The notes below the pieces were generated by a model that had not been told where the DNA came from, searched no databases, and was given only the letters and a program-made list of their open reading frames with translations. The translations under genes were made by a program, and so were the position numbers. A DNA stretch of 64,000 nt from Phytophthora colocasiae (lineage: Eukaryota; Oomycota; Peronosporomycetes; Peronosporales; Peronosporaceae), in contig JAGKQI010000052.1 of assembly GCA_018806915.1 (NCBI GenBank), forward strand, positions 868,001 to 932,000, in the 5' to 3' direction. Of the stretch, positions 1 through 11,001 are shown piece by piece; the stretch's first letter is position 1, and each line of letters opens with the position of its first letter.

Positions 1-1076
1 GCTTCTCGTCACCAAGAAGTTGAACAACTTCAAGATGGAGCCTGACCAAGTTCGCTTCCCACGTCGATCAGTTCAAGGAGATCGTCCTCCAGATGGAGAC
101 GATCGGTGAGACTCTGGATGAGACTCGCCAGCTCGTGTTGCTCCTTGGCAGTCTGACGGACGAGTACAAGATGATATGTACTGTCCTCGAGAATACGCCA
201 AACGTGTCGCTGGCCTACGCGATTCAAGCTCTCTCTGGTGTTCAAGCTTCGGATGAATCGTCATCGGCTCAAGGGAAGGCTTTCGCTACGAAGAAGAAGG
301 ACTTCGGGGGCAAGCGTCGCTTCAACGGCAAGTGTTTCTACTGCAAGAAGCAAGGGCACCGAGAGTTCGAGTGCCGCAAGAAGAAAGCCGACCAAGAACG
401 AGGGCAAGCTGCGCAAGAGGAAGCGTCCGACGACTTCTCGTTCATGGCTACGAGTGCGATGACCAAGAGTGAATGGCTCGTCGACTCTGGTGCAAGTTCG
501 CACATGACCAGCGTCCGGGACAAGTTTGTGTCCATGAAGGAGCTGAAGACGCCAGTCCGCATCACGATCGCGGATGGCTCGAAAATCGACGCAGTTGCAA
601 AGGGCACCGTCGGGTTGAAGCTGATGGACGGGAAGTCTGTCAAGCTGTCGGATGTCCTGTACATCCCAGAAGTTGAAGGAAGCCTCATCTCGGTGTCGAA
701 GCTGGCCGAGAAAGGAGTCGTCGCCCAGTTCAGCAAGGACAAGTGTACCTTTCGCTACGGGAACGCTACTGTGATGGAAGCTAAGCGCTGTGGAAATGTC
801 TACAAGCTGAAGACAGTGGGGGACGAGGTGTGTCATGCTGCAACGACCACTCGTAAGGAGCCATGGGCTGTTGTGCACGCCCGACTCGGCCACATCCCGT
901 TCAAGCGTTATGAGAAACTACTTACCATGTCAGAAGGAGTGCCTCGCATTACGGGTGGAGTCCCTGGGGACGACGTATGCGCTGGCTGCTGCATGGGCAA
1001 GATGAAAGCTGACGACTATCCAAGGCATCCGGACAAGGTCGTCAAGAGTACAGGTGTGCTTGAACTGGTGCATACG
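1..1076 (+). pseudogene. Outer Copia gag-protease (5' portion, interrupted)
   Basis: The open frame from about 93 encodes the distal gag with a CCHC zinc knuckle (CFYCKKQGHREFEC, about 334-375), the aspartic protease motif VDSGASSH (about 481-504) and the start of the integrase region (HARLGH, then a CxxC pair). A small deletion near position 45, relative to the inner copy (5175-5185), shifts the frame, so the N-terminal part is out of frame with the rest. Translation breaks at 1076, where the inner element enters in the sequence encoding LVHTD. The frame resumes in register at 5936, which shows that the two pieces are one ancestral gene. Confidence 0.9.
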
Positions 1077-1492
1077 AATTGAGAGTATAGCGAATCGAGG
1101 CTTGATAGTGAAGTGAGTAGGAGGTAGTAAATCCAAAAGTGAGTTTTTTGAGTTAGCCCGCATTCACTAATCTACCCTTGCTCTCCTTGAGCTCCCCTTG
1201 TAGACCTTTGTGAAACGGGAACGCTTGATGTAACGGGAACGCCTTGTGAAACGGGAACGCTTGATGTAACGGGAACGATTGATGTAACGGGAACGATTTG
1301 TGCACATCTTGAGATCAGCAAATTGAAGTTCTCGTCCAATCAGAATAGTGTATCCAAGGTAGACCGCCAATCGTATTGCAGCATCCACGCGTCTTCCACT
1401 GTTGTCCTCACTTGGCACGCGGTGTGCGCGTGAAAGCTGCGTGCTTCGAGGTAAGGACCCAGTATAGGAGACGGCGAAGTGCAATCTCAACA
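1077..1492 (-). repeat. 3' LTR of inner Copia element
   Basis: 416 bp. In element orientation it begins TGTTGAGATTGC and ends CTCTCAATT; the terminal inverted match is TTGAGA/TCTCAA. It is nearly identical to 5521-5935 and 8584-8997. A polypurine tract (AGTGGGGG) lies at its outer boundary, just after the pol stop codon. Confidence 0.93.
1205..1298 (-). repeat. Tandem GGGAACG repeats inside the Copia LTR
   Basis: About six head-to-tail units of 16-17 bp built on the pattern TGTAACGGGAACGCTTGA or TGTGAAACGGGAACG. The same array occurs in the other two LTRs (about 5649-5741 and 8779-8872). Its position in the 5' half of the LTR suggests enhancer-type repeats in U3. That role is an inference. 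Confidence 0.75.
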
Positions 1493-1499
1493 CCCCCAC

Positions 1500-4400
1500 T
1501 CAATTCGACGTCTCGAACTTGGGAATGACGTTGCTGCGTTCCATCAAGTAGCACAACGTCTTGGAAGAGAGGCCCTTGGTCAAGTAGTCCGCTAGTTGGT
1601 TCTTAGACTCCTGGTAGGTCAGCTCAACCTCGCCACTGGCAATCTTCTCTCGGATGAAATGGTAGCGAATGTCGATGTGCTTGGTGCGAGCTTGATAACC
1701 GACATTCTTCGCCAAAGCCATGGCACCCTGGTTGTCCTCGTAGATCACCGTAGGGTCCACTTGCTTTGCACCAATGTCCTTGAGTAGTCGACGCAGCCAC
1801 ACTACTTCTTTGATGCACTCACTCAGAGCCATGTACTCTGCCTCAGTAGAACTCAGTGCGACCGTCTTCTGGAACGTCGAACGCCACACCACCGGAGCAC
1901 CACACATCATGAGCATCATTCCGCTCACTGAGCGTCTGTCGTCACGGTTACCGGCCCAGTCAGCATCCGAGTAAGCCGTCATCTCAGTTCCCAGTAGGCC
2001 ATCGTACATGATACCCACTTCCTTGGTCTTCAGCAGGTAGCGCACCACCTTGATTCCCGCATTCCAATGCGCCTCACCTGGGTTTTCCAGGAAGCGACTC
2101 AACTTGGCAACAGCAACCGCAATGTCAGGTCGTGTTCCGCATGTCAGATACATGAGGCTACCGATGAGCGATCGGTAGGGCCTTGACTTCACCTTGGCCT
2201 TGTACTCCTCTGTCTGCGTGCCGTCGTCCTTGGTCAAGTGAAGACTTGGATCCAGTGGCATCAGGCTTGGCTTCGCGTTTTCTTGACCGAATTTCTTGAT
2301 GATCGACTCTGTATATGCGCGTTGAGAGATGGCCAATGTTTTATTGTCCATATCGTAGTCGATCTCAATCCCGAGAATAAATCGAGCGCGTCCGAGGTCC
2401 TTGATCCGGAATTTGTCCGCGATGCCAGCCTTCACTGACGCGATGACACCCTTGTCCTTTGAAGCAATCAGCATGTCGTCGACGTAAAGACACACGATAC
2501 ATTCATCGTCACCATCACCTCGGGTGTATACACAGGGATCAGCATCAGCCGCCTTGAAACCCATGTCTTTAAGTGACCATCGATCGTCTCGTTCCAAACA
2601 CGAGATGCTTGCTTCAGGCCATACAAACTTTGCAGGAGTAGGCAGACGACGTCTTCTTCACCTTCAGCATCGGCCATCGTCAGGAGCTCACGCAGACCTT
2701 CAGGCAATTCCATGTAAATCTCTTCGTCGAGCTTTCCATACAGGAACGCCGTATCCACGTCGCATTGCTCGATCTCAAATCCTTCAGCACAGCACTTAGC
2801 CAGCACAGCACGGATCGAATTCAGGTATGCCACTGGCGCGTACGTCTCTTCATAGTCAATCCCGTGACGCTGAGAGTACCCCTTGGCGACGAGACGAGCC
2901 TTGTGCCGGGTCACTTCTCCTTTCTCGTTGCGCTTCAACGCGAACACCCACCGACATCCGATCGGGCGCTGGTGAGCCGGTCTTGGTACCAGCTTCCATG
3001 TCTTGTTTGCAGTAAGTGACTCCAATTCACTTGCAATTGCCTTCTTCCATTCATCGCTGTCCTCGCCTGACGTCGCCTCTGTATACGTCTTGGGGACTTC
3101 CTCCGATGCAGCCATAAGCTTGGCCACCTTCATGTGCGTGCTGTTCGCAATTTGTTTTAACCTTTTCTTGTGTCATTTTGTGACGTTTGGTCCCGGTGGT
3201 TGAGGGCTGTATAATCTGTTTTTTGTTTGCGCAAGCCTCTTCCAGGATCGTCAATTTCGTCGATGTTACGAGTACGCGAACGAGTAATCATGGGATGGAG
3301 TGGACTCGTAAGGGATGATTTGACTGTTCACGTCACGTTGAAGTGGAATGACGTCAGCACCTTCAACAACGACCGGAACAATCTCCATTGAACCCTTGGA
3401 CGGTTGTCCACTCATGACAGGCACGTTGGTTGCTGGTTCATCTTCATCCTGTACCATGAGGTGCTGGGGATTGGTCGTTTCGATGAACTTCACAGTGCGA
3501 ACGATTTGCACCTTACCCGTTGACACATTGAGGACTCGGTAGCCCTTCACACCATCCTCGTATCCAAGGAAACGACATGTGAACGCTTTGGCATCCAACT
3601 TGCGACGCTTCTCGTCGGGGATGTGAGCGTAGCCAAGAGCACCAAACACCTTGACGTTCCTGAGCTGTGGCTTCGATTTGTGCACAATCTCGAACGGTGT
3701 CTTCACAGTCACCGAGTTGGGGATCCGATTGATGATCCACGCAGCAGTGTTGACCGCCTCGACCCACCACTTCTTGTTGACGCTCTCATGGTAGAGCAGA
3801 CAACGAGCCATCTCCACGAGGCTCCGGTTCATGCGCTCCAGCCAGACCGTTCTGCTGAGGCGTGTATGGCACCGTCTTCTCATGCTTGATGCCATGCTGG
3901 TTGAGGAACGCCTTGAACTGGCGACCGGTGTATTCACCACCATTGTCCGAACGCAGACGCTTGATACTCTTGCCCGTAGCGTTCTCCATCGCTGCCTTGT
4001 AGATTTTGAGCTTGGACAGCACCTCCGACTTCGCTTTCATGAAGTGGACGGTCACGTGACGTGAGTAGTCGTCAATGAATGTCACAACGTACGTGCAACC
4101 ACCAGGTGTCCTCGTCTGCATCGGACCCATCACGTCCGTATGCACCAGTTCAAGCACACCTGTACTCTTGACGACCTTCTCCGGATGCCTTGGATAGTCG
4201 TCAGCTTTCATCTTGCCCATGCAGCAGCCAGCGCATACGTCGTCCCCAGGGACTCCTCCCGTAATGCGAGGCACTCCTTCTGACATGGTAAGTAGTTTCT
4301 CATAACGCTTGAACGGGATGTGGCCGAGTCGGGCGTGCACAACAGCCCATGGCTCCTTACGAGTGGTCGTTGCAGCATGACACACCTCGTCCCCCACTGT

Positions 4401-5516
4401 CTTCAGCTTGTAGACATTTCCACAGCGCTTAGCTTCCATCACAGTAGCGTCCCCGTAGCGAAAGGTACACTTGTCCTTGCTGAACTGGGCGACGACTCCT
4501 TTCTCGGCCAGCTTCGACACCGAGATGAGGCTTCCTTCAACTTCTGGGATGTACAGGACATCCGACAGCTTGACAGACTTCCCGTCCATCAGCTTCAACC
4601 CGACGGTGCCCTTTGCAACTGCGTCGATTTTCGAGCCATCCGCGATCGTGATGCGGACTGGCGTCTTCAGCTCCTTCATGGACACAAACTTGTCCCGGAC
4701 GCTGGTCATGTGCGAACTTGCATCAGAGTCGACGAGCCATTCACTCTTGGTCATCGCACTCGTAGCCATGAACGAGAAGTCGTCGGACGCTTCCTCTTGC
4801 GCAGCTTGCCCTCGTTCTTGGTCGGCTTTCTTCTTGCGGCACTCGAACTCTCGGTGCCCTTGCTGCGCACGGTAGAAACACTTGCCGTTGAAGCGACGCT
4901 TGCCCCCGAAGTCCTTCTTCTTCGTAGCGAAAGCCTTCCCTTGAGCCGATGACGATTCATCCGAAGCTTGAACACCAGAGAGAGCTTGAATCGCGTAGGC
5001 CAGCGACACGTTTGGCGTATTCTCGAGGACAGTACATATCATCTTGTACTCGTCCGTCAGACTGCCAAGGAGCAACACGAGCTGGCGAGTCTCATCCAGA
5101 GTCTCACCGATCGTCTCCATCTGGAGGACGATCTCCTTGAACTGATCGACGTGGGAAGCGAACTTGGTCCCGGGCTCCATCTTGAAGTTGTTCAACTTCT
5201 TGGTGACGAGAAGCCGGTTCTTGAGCGTCTTCTTGTTGAAGTGCTCCTCGAGCATCGTCCACGCCTCAGCGGCAGTCAGTGCTCCACGGACGTAGACTTG
5301 GTACGTGAGACTCACGTCTCCAGCGATAACACCAAGTGCCTTCAGATCGTTGGTCTTCCATTCCGCCGTGGAGCGATCACTCACTTGGTCGAACTCGGGC
5401 TTGATGATCTGCGGTAGCAGTCCCTTCCGAGCGAGCTTCATCCGCATGTTGAACTCCCAGTGGAAGTAGTTGTCTTCCACGAGCTTGTCGATGTTTTCGG
5501 CGTAGCTTGGGCTCAT
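1500..5516 (-). pseudogene. Inner Copia gag-pol polyprotein, frameshifted
   Basis: The start codon is at 5516 (first residues MSPSYAENID). The order is gag, zinc knuckle (here CFYRAQQGH, so the second Cys of the usual CCHC is missing), protease (VDSDASSH, where the outer copy has VDSGASSH), integrase, RT (YVDDML) and RNase H, ending at 1500. Single-base indels break the frame near 3840 (an extra base in the sequence for QNGLAER), near 3290, near 3220-3130 and near 2570. The substitutions in the zinc knuckle and the protease active site suggest inactivity independent of the frameshifts. The full-length product would be about 1,330 residues, typical for Copia. Confidence 0.9.
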
Positions 5517-5520
5517 AACC
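5509..5520 (-). other. Primer-binding site complementary to initiator-tRNA anticodon arm
   Basis: On the minus strand the 12 bases directly after the LTR read GGTTATGAGCCC. The complement, GGGCTCATAACC, matches the anticodon stem-loop of eukaryotic initiator methionine tRNA (CAU anticodon) rather than a tRNA 3' end. Internal half-tRNA priming of this type is established for Drosophila copia. The gag start codon (5516-5514) lies inside this site. Confidence 0.8.
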
Positions 5521-5935
5521 AATTGAGAGTATAGCGAACGAGGCTTGATAGTGAAGTGAGTAGGAGGAAGTAAATCCAAAAGTGAGTTTATTGAGTTAGC
5601 CCGCATTCACTAATCTACCCTTGCTCTCCTTGAGCTCCCCTTGTAGACCTTTGTGAAACGGGAACGCTTGATGTAACGGGAACGCCTTGTGAAACGGGAA
5701 CGCTTGATGTAACGGGAACGATTGATGTAACGGGAACGATTTGTGCACATCTTGAGATCAGCAAATTGAAGTTCTCGTCCAATCAGAATAGTGTATCCAA
5801 GGTAGACCGCCAATCGTATTGCAGCATCCACGCGTCTTCCACTGTTGTCCTCACTTGGCACGCGGTGTGCGCGTGAAAGCTGCGTGCTTCGAGGTAGGGA
5901 CCCAGTATAGGAGACGGCGAAGTGCAATCTCAACA
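5521..5935 (-). repeat. 5' LTR of inner Copia element
   Basis: 415 bp, matching 1077-1492 almost base for base. It borders the primer-binding site at 5520 and the target duplication ATACG at 5936. Confidence 0.93.
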
Positions 5936-8576
5936 ATACGGACGTGATGGGTCCGATGCAGACGAGGACACCTGGTGGTTGCACGTACGTTGTGACATTC
6001 ATTGACGACTACTCACGTCACGTGACCGTCCACTTCATGAAAGCGAAGTCGGAGGTGCTGTCCAAGCTCAAAATCTACAAGGCAGCGATGGAGAACGCTA
6101 CGGGCAAGAGTATCAAGCGTCTGCGTTCGGACAATGGTGGTGAATACACCGGTCGCCAGTTCAAGGCGTTCCTCAACCAGCATGGCATCAAGCATGAGAA
6201 GACGGTGCCATACACGCCTCAGCAGAACGGTCTGGCTGAGCGCATGAACCGGAGCCTCGTGGAGATGGCTCGTTGTCTGCTCTACCATGAGAGCGTCAAC
6301 AAGAAGTGGTGGGCCGAGGCGGTCAACACTGCTGCGTGGATCATCAATCGGATCCCCAACTCGGTGACTGTGAAGACACCGTTCGAGATTGTGCACAAAT
6401 CGAAGCCACAGCTCAGGAACGTCAAGGTGTTTGGTGCTCTTGGCTACGCTCACATCCCCGACGAGAAGCGTCGCAAGTTGGTTGCCAAAGCGTTCACATG
6501 TCGTTTCCTTGGATACGAGGATGGTGTGAAGGGCTACCGAGTCCTCAATGTGTCAACGGGTAAGGTGCAAATCGTTCGCACTGTGAAGTTCATCGAAACG
6601 ATCAATCCCCAGCACCTCATGGTACAGGATGAAGATGAACCAGCAACCAACGTGCCTGTCATGAGTGGACAACCGTCCAAGGGTTCAATGGAGATTGTTC
6701 CGGTCGTTGTTGAAGGTGCTGACGTCATTCCACTTCAACGTGACGTGAACAGTCAAATCATCCCTTACGAGTCCACCCATCCCATGATTACTCGTTCGCG
6801 TACTCGTAACATCGACGAAATTGACGATCCTGAAGAGGCTGGCGCAACCAAGAAACAGATTATCCTGCCGTCAACCACGGGGACCAAGCGTCAGAAGATG
6901 ACACAAGAAAGGGTTAAACCAAGTGGCGAACTGCTCGCACTTGAAGGTGGCCAAGCTATGGCTGCATCGGAGGAAGTCCCCAAGACGTATACAGAGGCGA
7001 CGTCAGGCGAGGACAGCGATGAATGGAAGAAGGCAATTGCAAGTGAATTGGAGTCACTTACTGCAAACAAGACATGGAAGCTGGTACCAAGACCGGCTCA
7101 CCAGCGCCCGATCGGATGTCGGTGGGTGTTCGCGTTGAAGCGCAACGAGAAAGGAGAAGTGACCCGGCGCAAGGCTCGTCTCGTCGCCAAGGGGTACTCT
7201 CAGCGTCACGGGATTGACTATGAAGAGACGTACGCGCCAGTGGCATACCTGAATTCGATCCGTGCTGTGCTGGCTAAGTGTTGTGCTGAAGGATTTGAGA
7301 TCGAGCAATGCGACGTGGATACGGCGTTCCTGTATGGAAAGCTCGACGAAGAGATTTACATGGAATTGCCTGAAGGTCTGCGTGAGCTCCTGACGATGGC
7401 CGATGCTGAAGGTGAAGAAGACGTCGTCTGCCTACTCCTGCAAAGTTTGTATGGCCTGAAGCAAGCATCTCGTGTTTGGAACGAGACGATCGATGGTCAC
7501 TTAAAAGACATGGGTTTCAAGGCGGCTGATGCTGATCCCTGTGTATACACCCGAGGTGATGGTGACGATGAATGTATCGTGTGTCTTTACGTCGACGACA
7601 TGCTGATTGCTTCAAAGGACAAGGGTGTCATCGCGTCAGTGAAGGCTGGCATCGCGGACAAATTCCGGATCAAGGACCTCGGACGCGCTCGATTTATTCT
7701 CTGTATTGAGATCGACTACGATATGGACAATAAAACATTGGCCATCTCTCAACGCGCATATACAGAGTCGATCATCAAGAAATTCGGTCAAGAAAACGCG
7801 AAGCCAAGCCTGATGCCACTGGATCCAAGTCTTCACTTGACCAAGGACGACGGCACGCAGACAGAGGAGTACAAGGCCAAGGTGAAGTCAAGGCCCTACC
7901 GATCGCTCATCGGTAGCCTCATGTATCTGACATGCGGAACACGACCTGACATTGCGGTTGCTGTTGCCAAGTTGAGTCGCTTCCTGGAAAACCCAGGTGA
8001 GGCGCATTGGAATGCGGGAATCAAGGTGGTGCGCTACCTGCTGAAGACCAAGGAAGTGGGTATCATGTACGATGGCCTACTGGGAACTGAGATGACGGCT
8101 TACTCGGATGCTGACTGGGCCGGTAACCGTGACGACAGACGCTCAGTGAGCGGAATGATGCTCATGATGTGGTGATTGCTCCGGTGGTGTGGCGTTCGAC
8201 GTTCCAGAAGACGGTCGCACTGAGTTCTACTGAGGCAGAGTACATGGCTCTGAGTGAGTGCATCAAAGAAGTAGTGTGGCTGCGTCGACTACTCAAGGAC
8301 ATTGGTGCAAAGCAAGTGGACCCTACGGTGATCTACGAGGACAACCAGGGTGCCATGGCTTTGGCGAAGAATGTCGGTTATCAAGCTCGCACCAAGCACA
8401 TCGACATTCGCTACCATTTCATCCGAGAGAAGATTGCCAGTGGCGAGGTTGAGCTGACCTACCAGGAGTCTAAGAACCAACTAGCGGACTACTTGACCAA
8501 GGGCCTCTCTTCCAAGACGTTGCGCTACTTGATGGAACGCAGCAACGTCATTCCCAAGTTCGAGACGTCGAATTGA
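5936..8576 (+). pseudogene. Outer Copia integrase-RT-RNase H (3' portion)
   Basis: This continues the reading frame interrupted at 1076. It encodes the integrase core (FIDDYSRH, RSDNGGEY and the glutamate in a QQNGLAER context), the reverse transcriptase with YVDDML (about 7590-7610) and RNase H. It is open from 5944 to 8175. A local rearrangement near 8165-8180 (ATGATGTGGTGATTGCTCC where the inner copy reads ATGATGTGTGGTGCTCC) introduces a stop, and RNase H resumes in another frame to 8576. RT also carries a Gly-to-Cys change (FILCIEID). It is therefore defective, but much better preserved than the inner copy. Confidence 0.92.
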
Positions 8577-8583
8577 GTGGGGG

Positions 8584-8997
8584 TGTTGAGATTGCACTTC
8601 GCCGTCTCCTATACTGGGTCCCTACCTCGAAGCACGCAGCTTTCACGCGCACACCGCGTGCCAAGTGAGGACAACAGTGGAAGACGCGTGGATGCTGCAA
8701 TACGATTGGCGGTCTACCTTGGATACACTATTCTGATTGGACGAGAACTTCAATTTGCTGATCTCAAGATGTGCACAAATCGTTCCCGTTACATCAATCG
8801 TTCCCGTTACATCAAGCGTTCCCGTTTCACAAGGCGTTCCCGCTACACCAGCGTTCCCGTTTCACAAAGGTCTACAAGGGGAGCTTAAGGAGAGCAAGGG
8901 TAGATTAGTGAATGCGGGCTAACTCAATAAACTCACTTTTGGATTTACTTCCTCCTACTCACTTCACTATCAAGCCTCGTTCGCTATACTCTCAATT
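8584..8997 (+). repeat. 3' LTR of outer Copia element
   Basis: 414 bp, starting TGTTGAGATT and ending CTCTCAATT. It follows the polypurine tract and abuts effector coding sequence. It contains the same tandem GGGAACG array as the other LTRs. An ATG at 8912 inside it is in frame with the downstream effector remnant. Confidence 0.93.
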
Positions 8998-9313
8998 CGA
9001 CGACGATGACGATGAAGAAGAAGAGCGAATGTTCTCGGCAATGGCCGATAAGGCTAGAGCCATCGCGGCAGCGGCGAAGCTCTCAGGAAAGTCGGGCGAT
9101 GACCTTCTTGAGGCTATCTCGGCACTGGGTAAAAAAGAAGTGAACGCGCTCTTCAGCCAAGGCGAGTCCCACGTGGCGAAACTAATCCCAGGGTATCAGT
9201 CGGGTATGGGCCTGGACGACTTCGTTACCGCGCTGAAAGCCGCTGGCTTATCTGATGACGTAGAGGAAGCGCTGAAGCTGAGTTACTCGAAGTATCTCGC
9301 TCACAATATGTGA
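8998..9313 (+). pseudogene. RxLR effector gene, 3' half, cut by Copia insertion
   Basis: This encodes the acidic stretch, the EER motif (EEEERMF) and the C-terminal effector domain ending YLAHNM, closely matching the intact paralogue at 19106-19591. The signal peptide and RxLR part are missing because the outer Copia LTR ends in the acidic codons just before EER. The lost 5' half should lie beyond the left edge of the window. The remaining frame is open to its stop at 9311-9313 and also runs backward into the LTR to an ATG at 8912, giving a possible 133-codon product without a secretion signal. RxLR effectors are secreted proteins translocated into plant cells; the function of this family member is unknown. 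Confidence 0.9.
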
Positions 9314-9844
9314 GACTTCGGCTTTAGCAGCAAACGCAAAATAAAGCATCTCGATTTTGAAATCTTCATGCTTTCTGTTCTCTGTAATTTATTTCATACG
9401 GGATGAGTTTTTTTATATAAAAACTGGTACTTCGAAGTATAGATTTGTTGTGAGATATACACGCGTGTATGCATGTACTACAGTTCACTAACGGCAATTA
9501 GTACAGTGCAATGTGGAAAACATTCCATCAGTTCCTCTACCAGCATGCTAACGAGCTCGATTGGTGATCGCACAACCATCACGCTATTGACCTGAGTACT
9601 AGACTTTGACTCGCCGAAAGATGTCCATCTGGACCTCGACTTTAGATTGTTCAAACGTCAATCTAGACAACTTACAGACTAAGCCTGATCAATCCATATA
9701 TTTCACGCACGCCAACTTCTCTGTTAAGTACGTAATGTATTAGCCAATGACTGACACGGAATGTGACTACTTGCTGTGATTTTCTCGTTATTCTACCTGG
9801 CAGTGAGACTCATAACGGAAGTCTACTACTGGTGATCCTAGCAA
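9314..9844 (+). repeat. Duplicated 3' flank of the effector gene (copy 1)
   Basis: Non-coding sequence matching 19592-20140 apart from several small indels. It holds the likely polyadenylation region (AATAAAGCATCTCG, about 9341) and the palindromic ACACGCGTGT (about 9459). Together with the effector remnant and the SWEET fragment, it forms a duplicated block repeated about 10 kb downstream. Confidence 0.85.
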
Positions 9845-10134
9845 CCACTTGGCTGGTGCGGTGAATTGTGTTCTGTGGCTCGCGTACGGTTTGTTGCTGG
9901 AAGACTCGTTCTATTGTCCCAAATGCAGCCGATTTGCTTCTGGGCGTCGATCAACTCGGACTGTTCTGTATTTTCCCGCGTGGGAGGAACTACGACACTG
10001 TTATCGCGACTACTCCGATCTCAAAGACAAAAAAAACAGCGAAGGAAGACGGAACGAGCACAACTGACGTAGACACCGAGGATGAACTGACGACAGATAC
10101 GGAAGCTGAGAAGAGCGTTGACTCTCAGGTTTGA
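9845..10134 (+). pseudogene. SWEET-type sugar transporter, C-terminal fragment
   Basis: Two frames together give the end of a SWEET (MtN3/saliva) transporter: an aromatic helix (NCVLWLAYGLLLEDS, about 9862-9906) and then, after a one-base shift, IVPNAADLLLGV and QLGLFCIFP followed by an acidic cytosolic tail ending SVDSQV (stop 10132-10134). The upstream six or so helices are absent. SWEETs are bidirectional membrane sugar transporters. The same fragment, without the tail, occurs at 20056-20290, and a tail-only relic lies inverted at 26480-26560. It is a non-functional relic. Confidence 0.65.
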
Positions 10135-11001
10135 AGGGTTCCTGTTGAAATCGAATGTACCATAAGGAGACAGTGTGTTTTCCTGCATGAAGAAGAAGTT
10201 GGTTAAAAAGACGGTTAACTTGTTGCGGAAATTCCGCATGCCATGTGTTGTTGCTTCCGATGGAAATGCAGAAGTGATATGTATTAACTGTAAGCAGTTC
10301 CTCAATATTCACTAGCTGCTCTTGTTTCCTATGTATGCCCTTGAAGAGCACACGACCTGCGAAGCAACCGTCCATGCTAACAACCTTTGTCTAACTGTCC
10401 ATGTTCCTTGGATGTGCTTTAACCGTCCGTACTTACCGCAGCAGTCGCGTCGAGCAACAACACCATGAGCTATGGCCATAAAAAAGATGGTAGCCAACTG
10501 ATGTACATTGAGTCGTGATGGTCGTGGAAATTGTGAGACGTTGTGATTCATTTTCAATTGGATGAAAAACCTACAGTTTCGAACATGTAATGGCGAGTTG
10601 GTCGGGCGATTTCAAGATAGGATTTTAGTTAGCAAAACGCGAAGCCTCGAGAAATATTACTTTGAAGCAATCAACTAAATTCTTCTTCTAGGTAGCCTTC
10701 AGTAAGACGAACGAGGTTTTCTACAGGCTGACACGAACAGCTTTGAGAAACATTGGCAACTTTTCAAAGTGTGAAGGTGCGTGTATGCTAGACGATTAAC
10801 AAGTACAGTATCTTAGCCAGCATGCTGGAGATCAATCTGTGTGGACCATATCAGAGATATCAGGGACGTATGTATTATCTCAAACCAACCAGCAAAGTTT
10901 GGGCGTCTCCAAATGGCATGTGAATGAGTGAATTAAATTGATTAACTGGTGAGTGGACAACTCGTTGGACTACAGATATTCTGTCTTAGTTTGGAGCTTG
11001 T
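10135..11001. other. Intergenic stretch with dispersed repeat
   Basis: No convincing gene. A repeat at about 10583-10695 (core TTTTAGTTAGCAAAACG, then ATCAACTAAATTCTTCT) recurs at about 44563-44735 with an internal insertion there. The remainder is A/T-rich with no open frame that resembles a protein. Confidence 0.5.

Larger units (their letters stand above)
1072..5940 (-). mobile_element. Inner Ty1/Copia element with 5-bp target duplication
   Basis: A complete element: LTR 1077-1492, body 1493-5520, LTR 5521-5935. It is flanked by the direct repeat ATACG at 1072-1076 and 5936-5940. It sits inside the outer copy of the same family, in reverse orientation. The two LTRs differ by only a few bases (for example GCGAATCGAGG against GCGAACGAGG near the inner ends), which points to a fairly recent insertion, although its pol is already frameshifted. 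Confidence 0.95.
1..8997 (+). mobile_element. Outer Ty1/Copia retrotransposon (left end outside window)
   Basis: A plus-strand Copia element. Its gag-pol body runs 1-1076 and resumes at 5936-8576, and its 3' LTR is 8584-8997. The gap is a second Copia element of the same family in opposite orientation. The 5' LTR and the start of gag lie left of the window. The 3' LTR ends directly against the effector remnant at 8998. A polypurine tract (GAGTGGGGG) precedes the LTR. Coding is damaged, so the copy is not autonomous. Confidence 0.93.

Noticed and set aside
261..893. 210-codon minus-strand frame, repeated at 4320-4952
   Set aside because: It is the antisense shadow of the Copia gag-protease and recurs only because the element is duplicated.
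1205..1298. Tandem repeats as a CRISPR-like array
   Set aside because: Units are contiguous without spacers, lie inside LTRs and the genome is eukaryotic.
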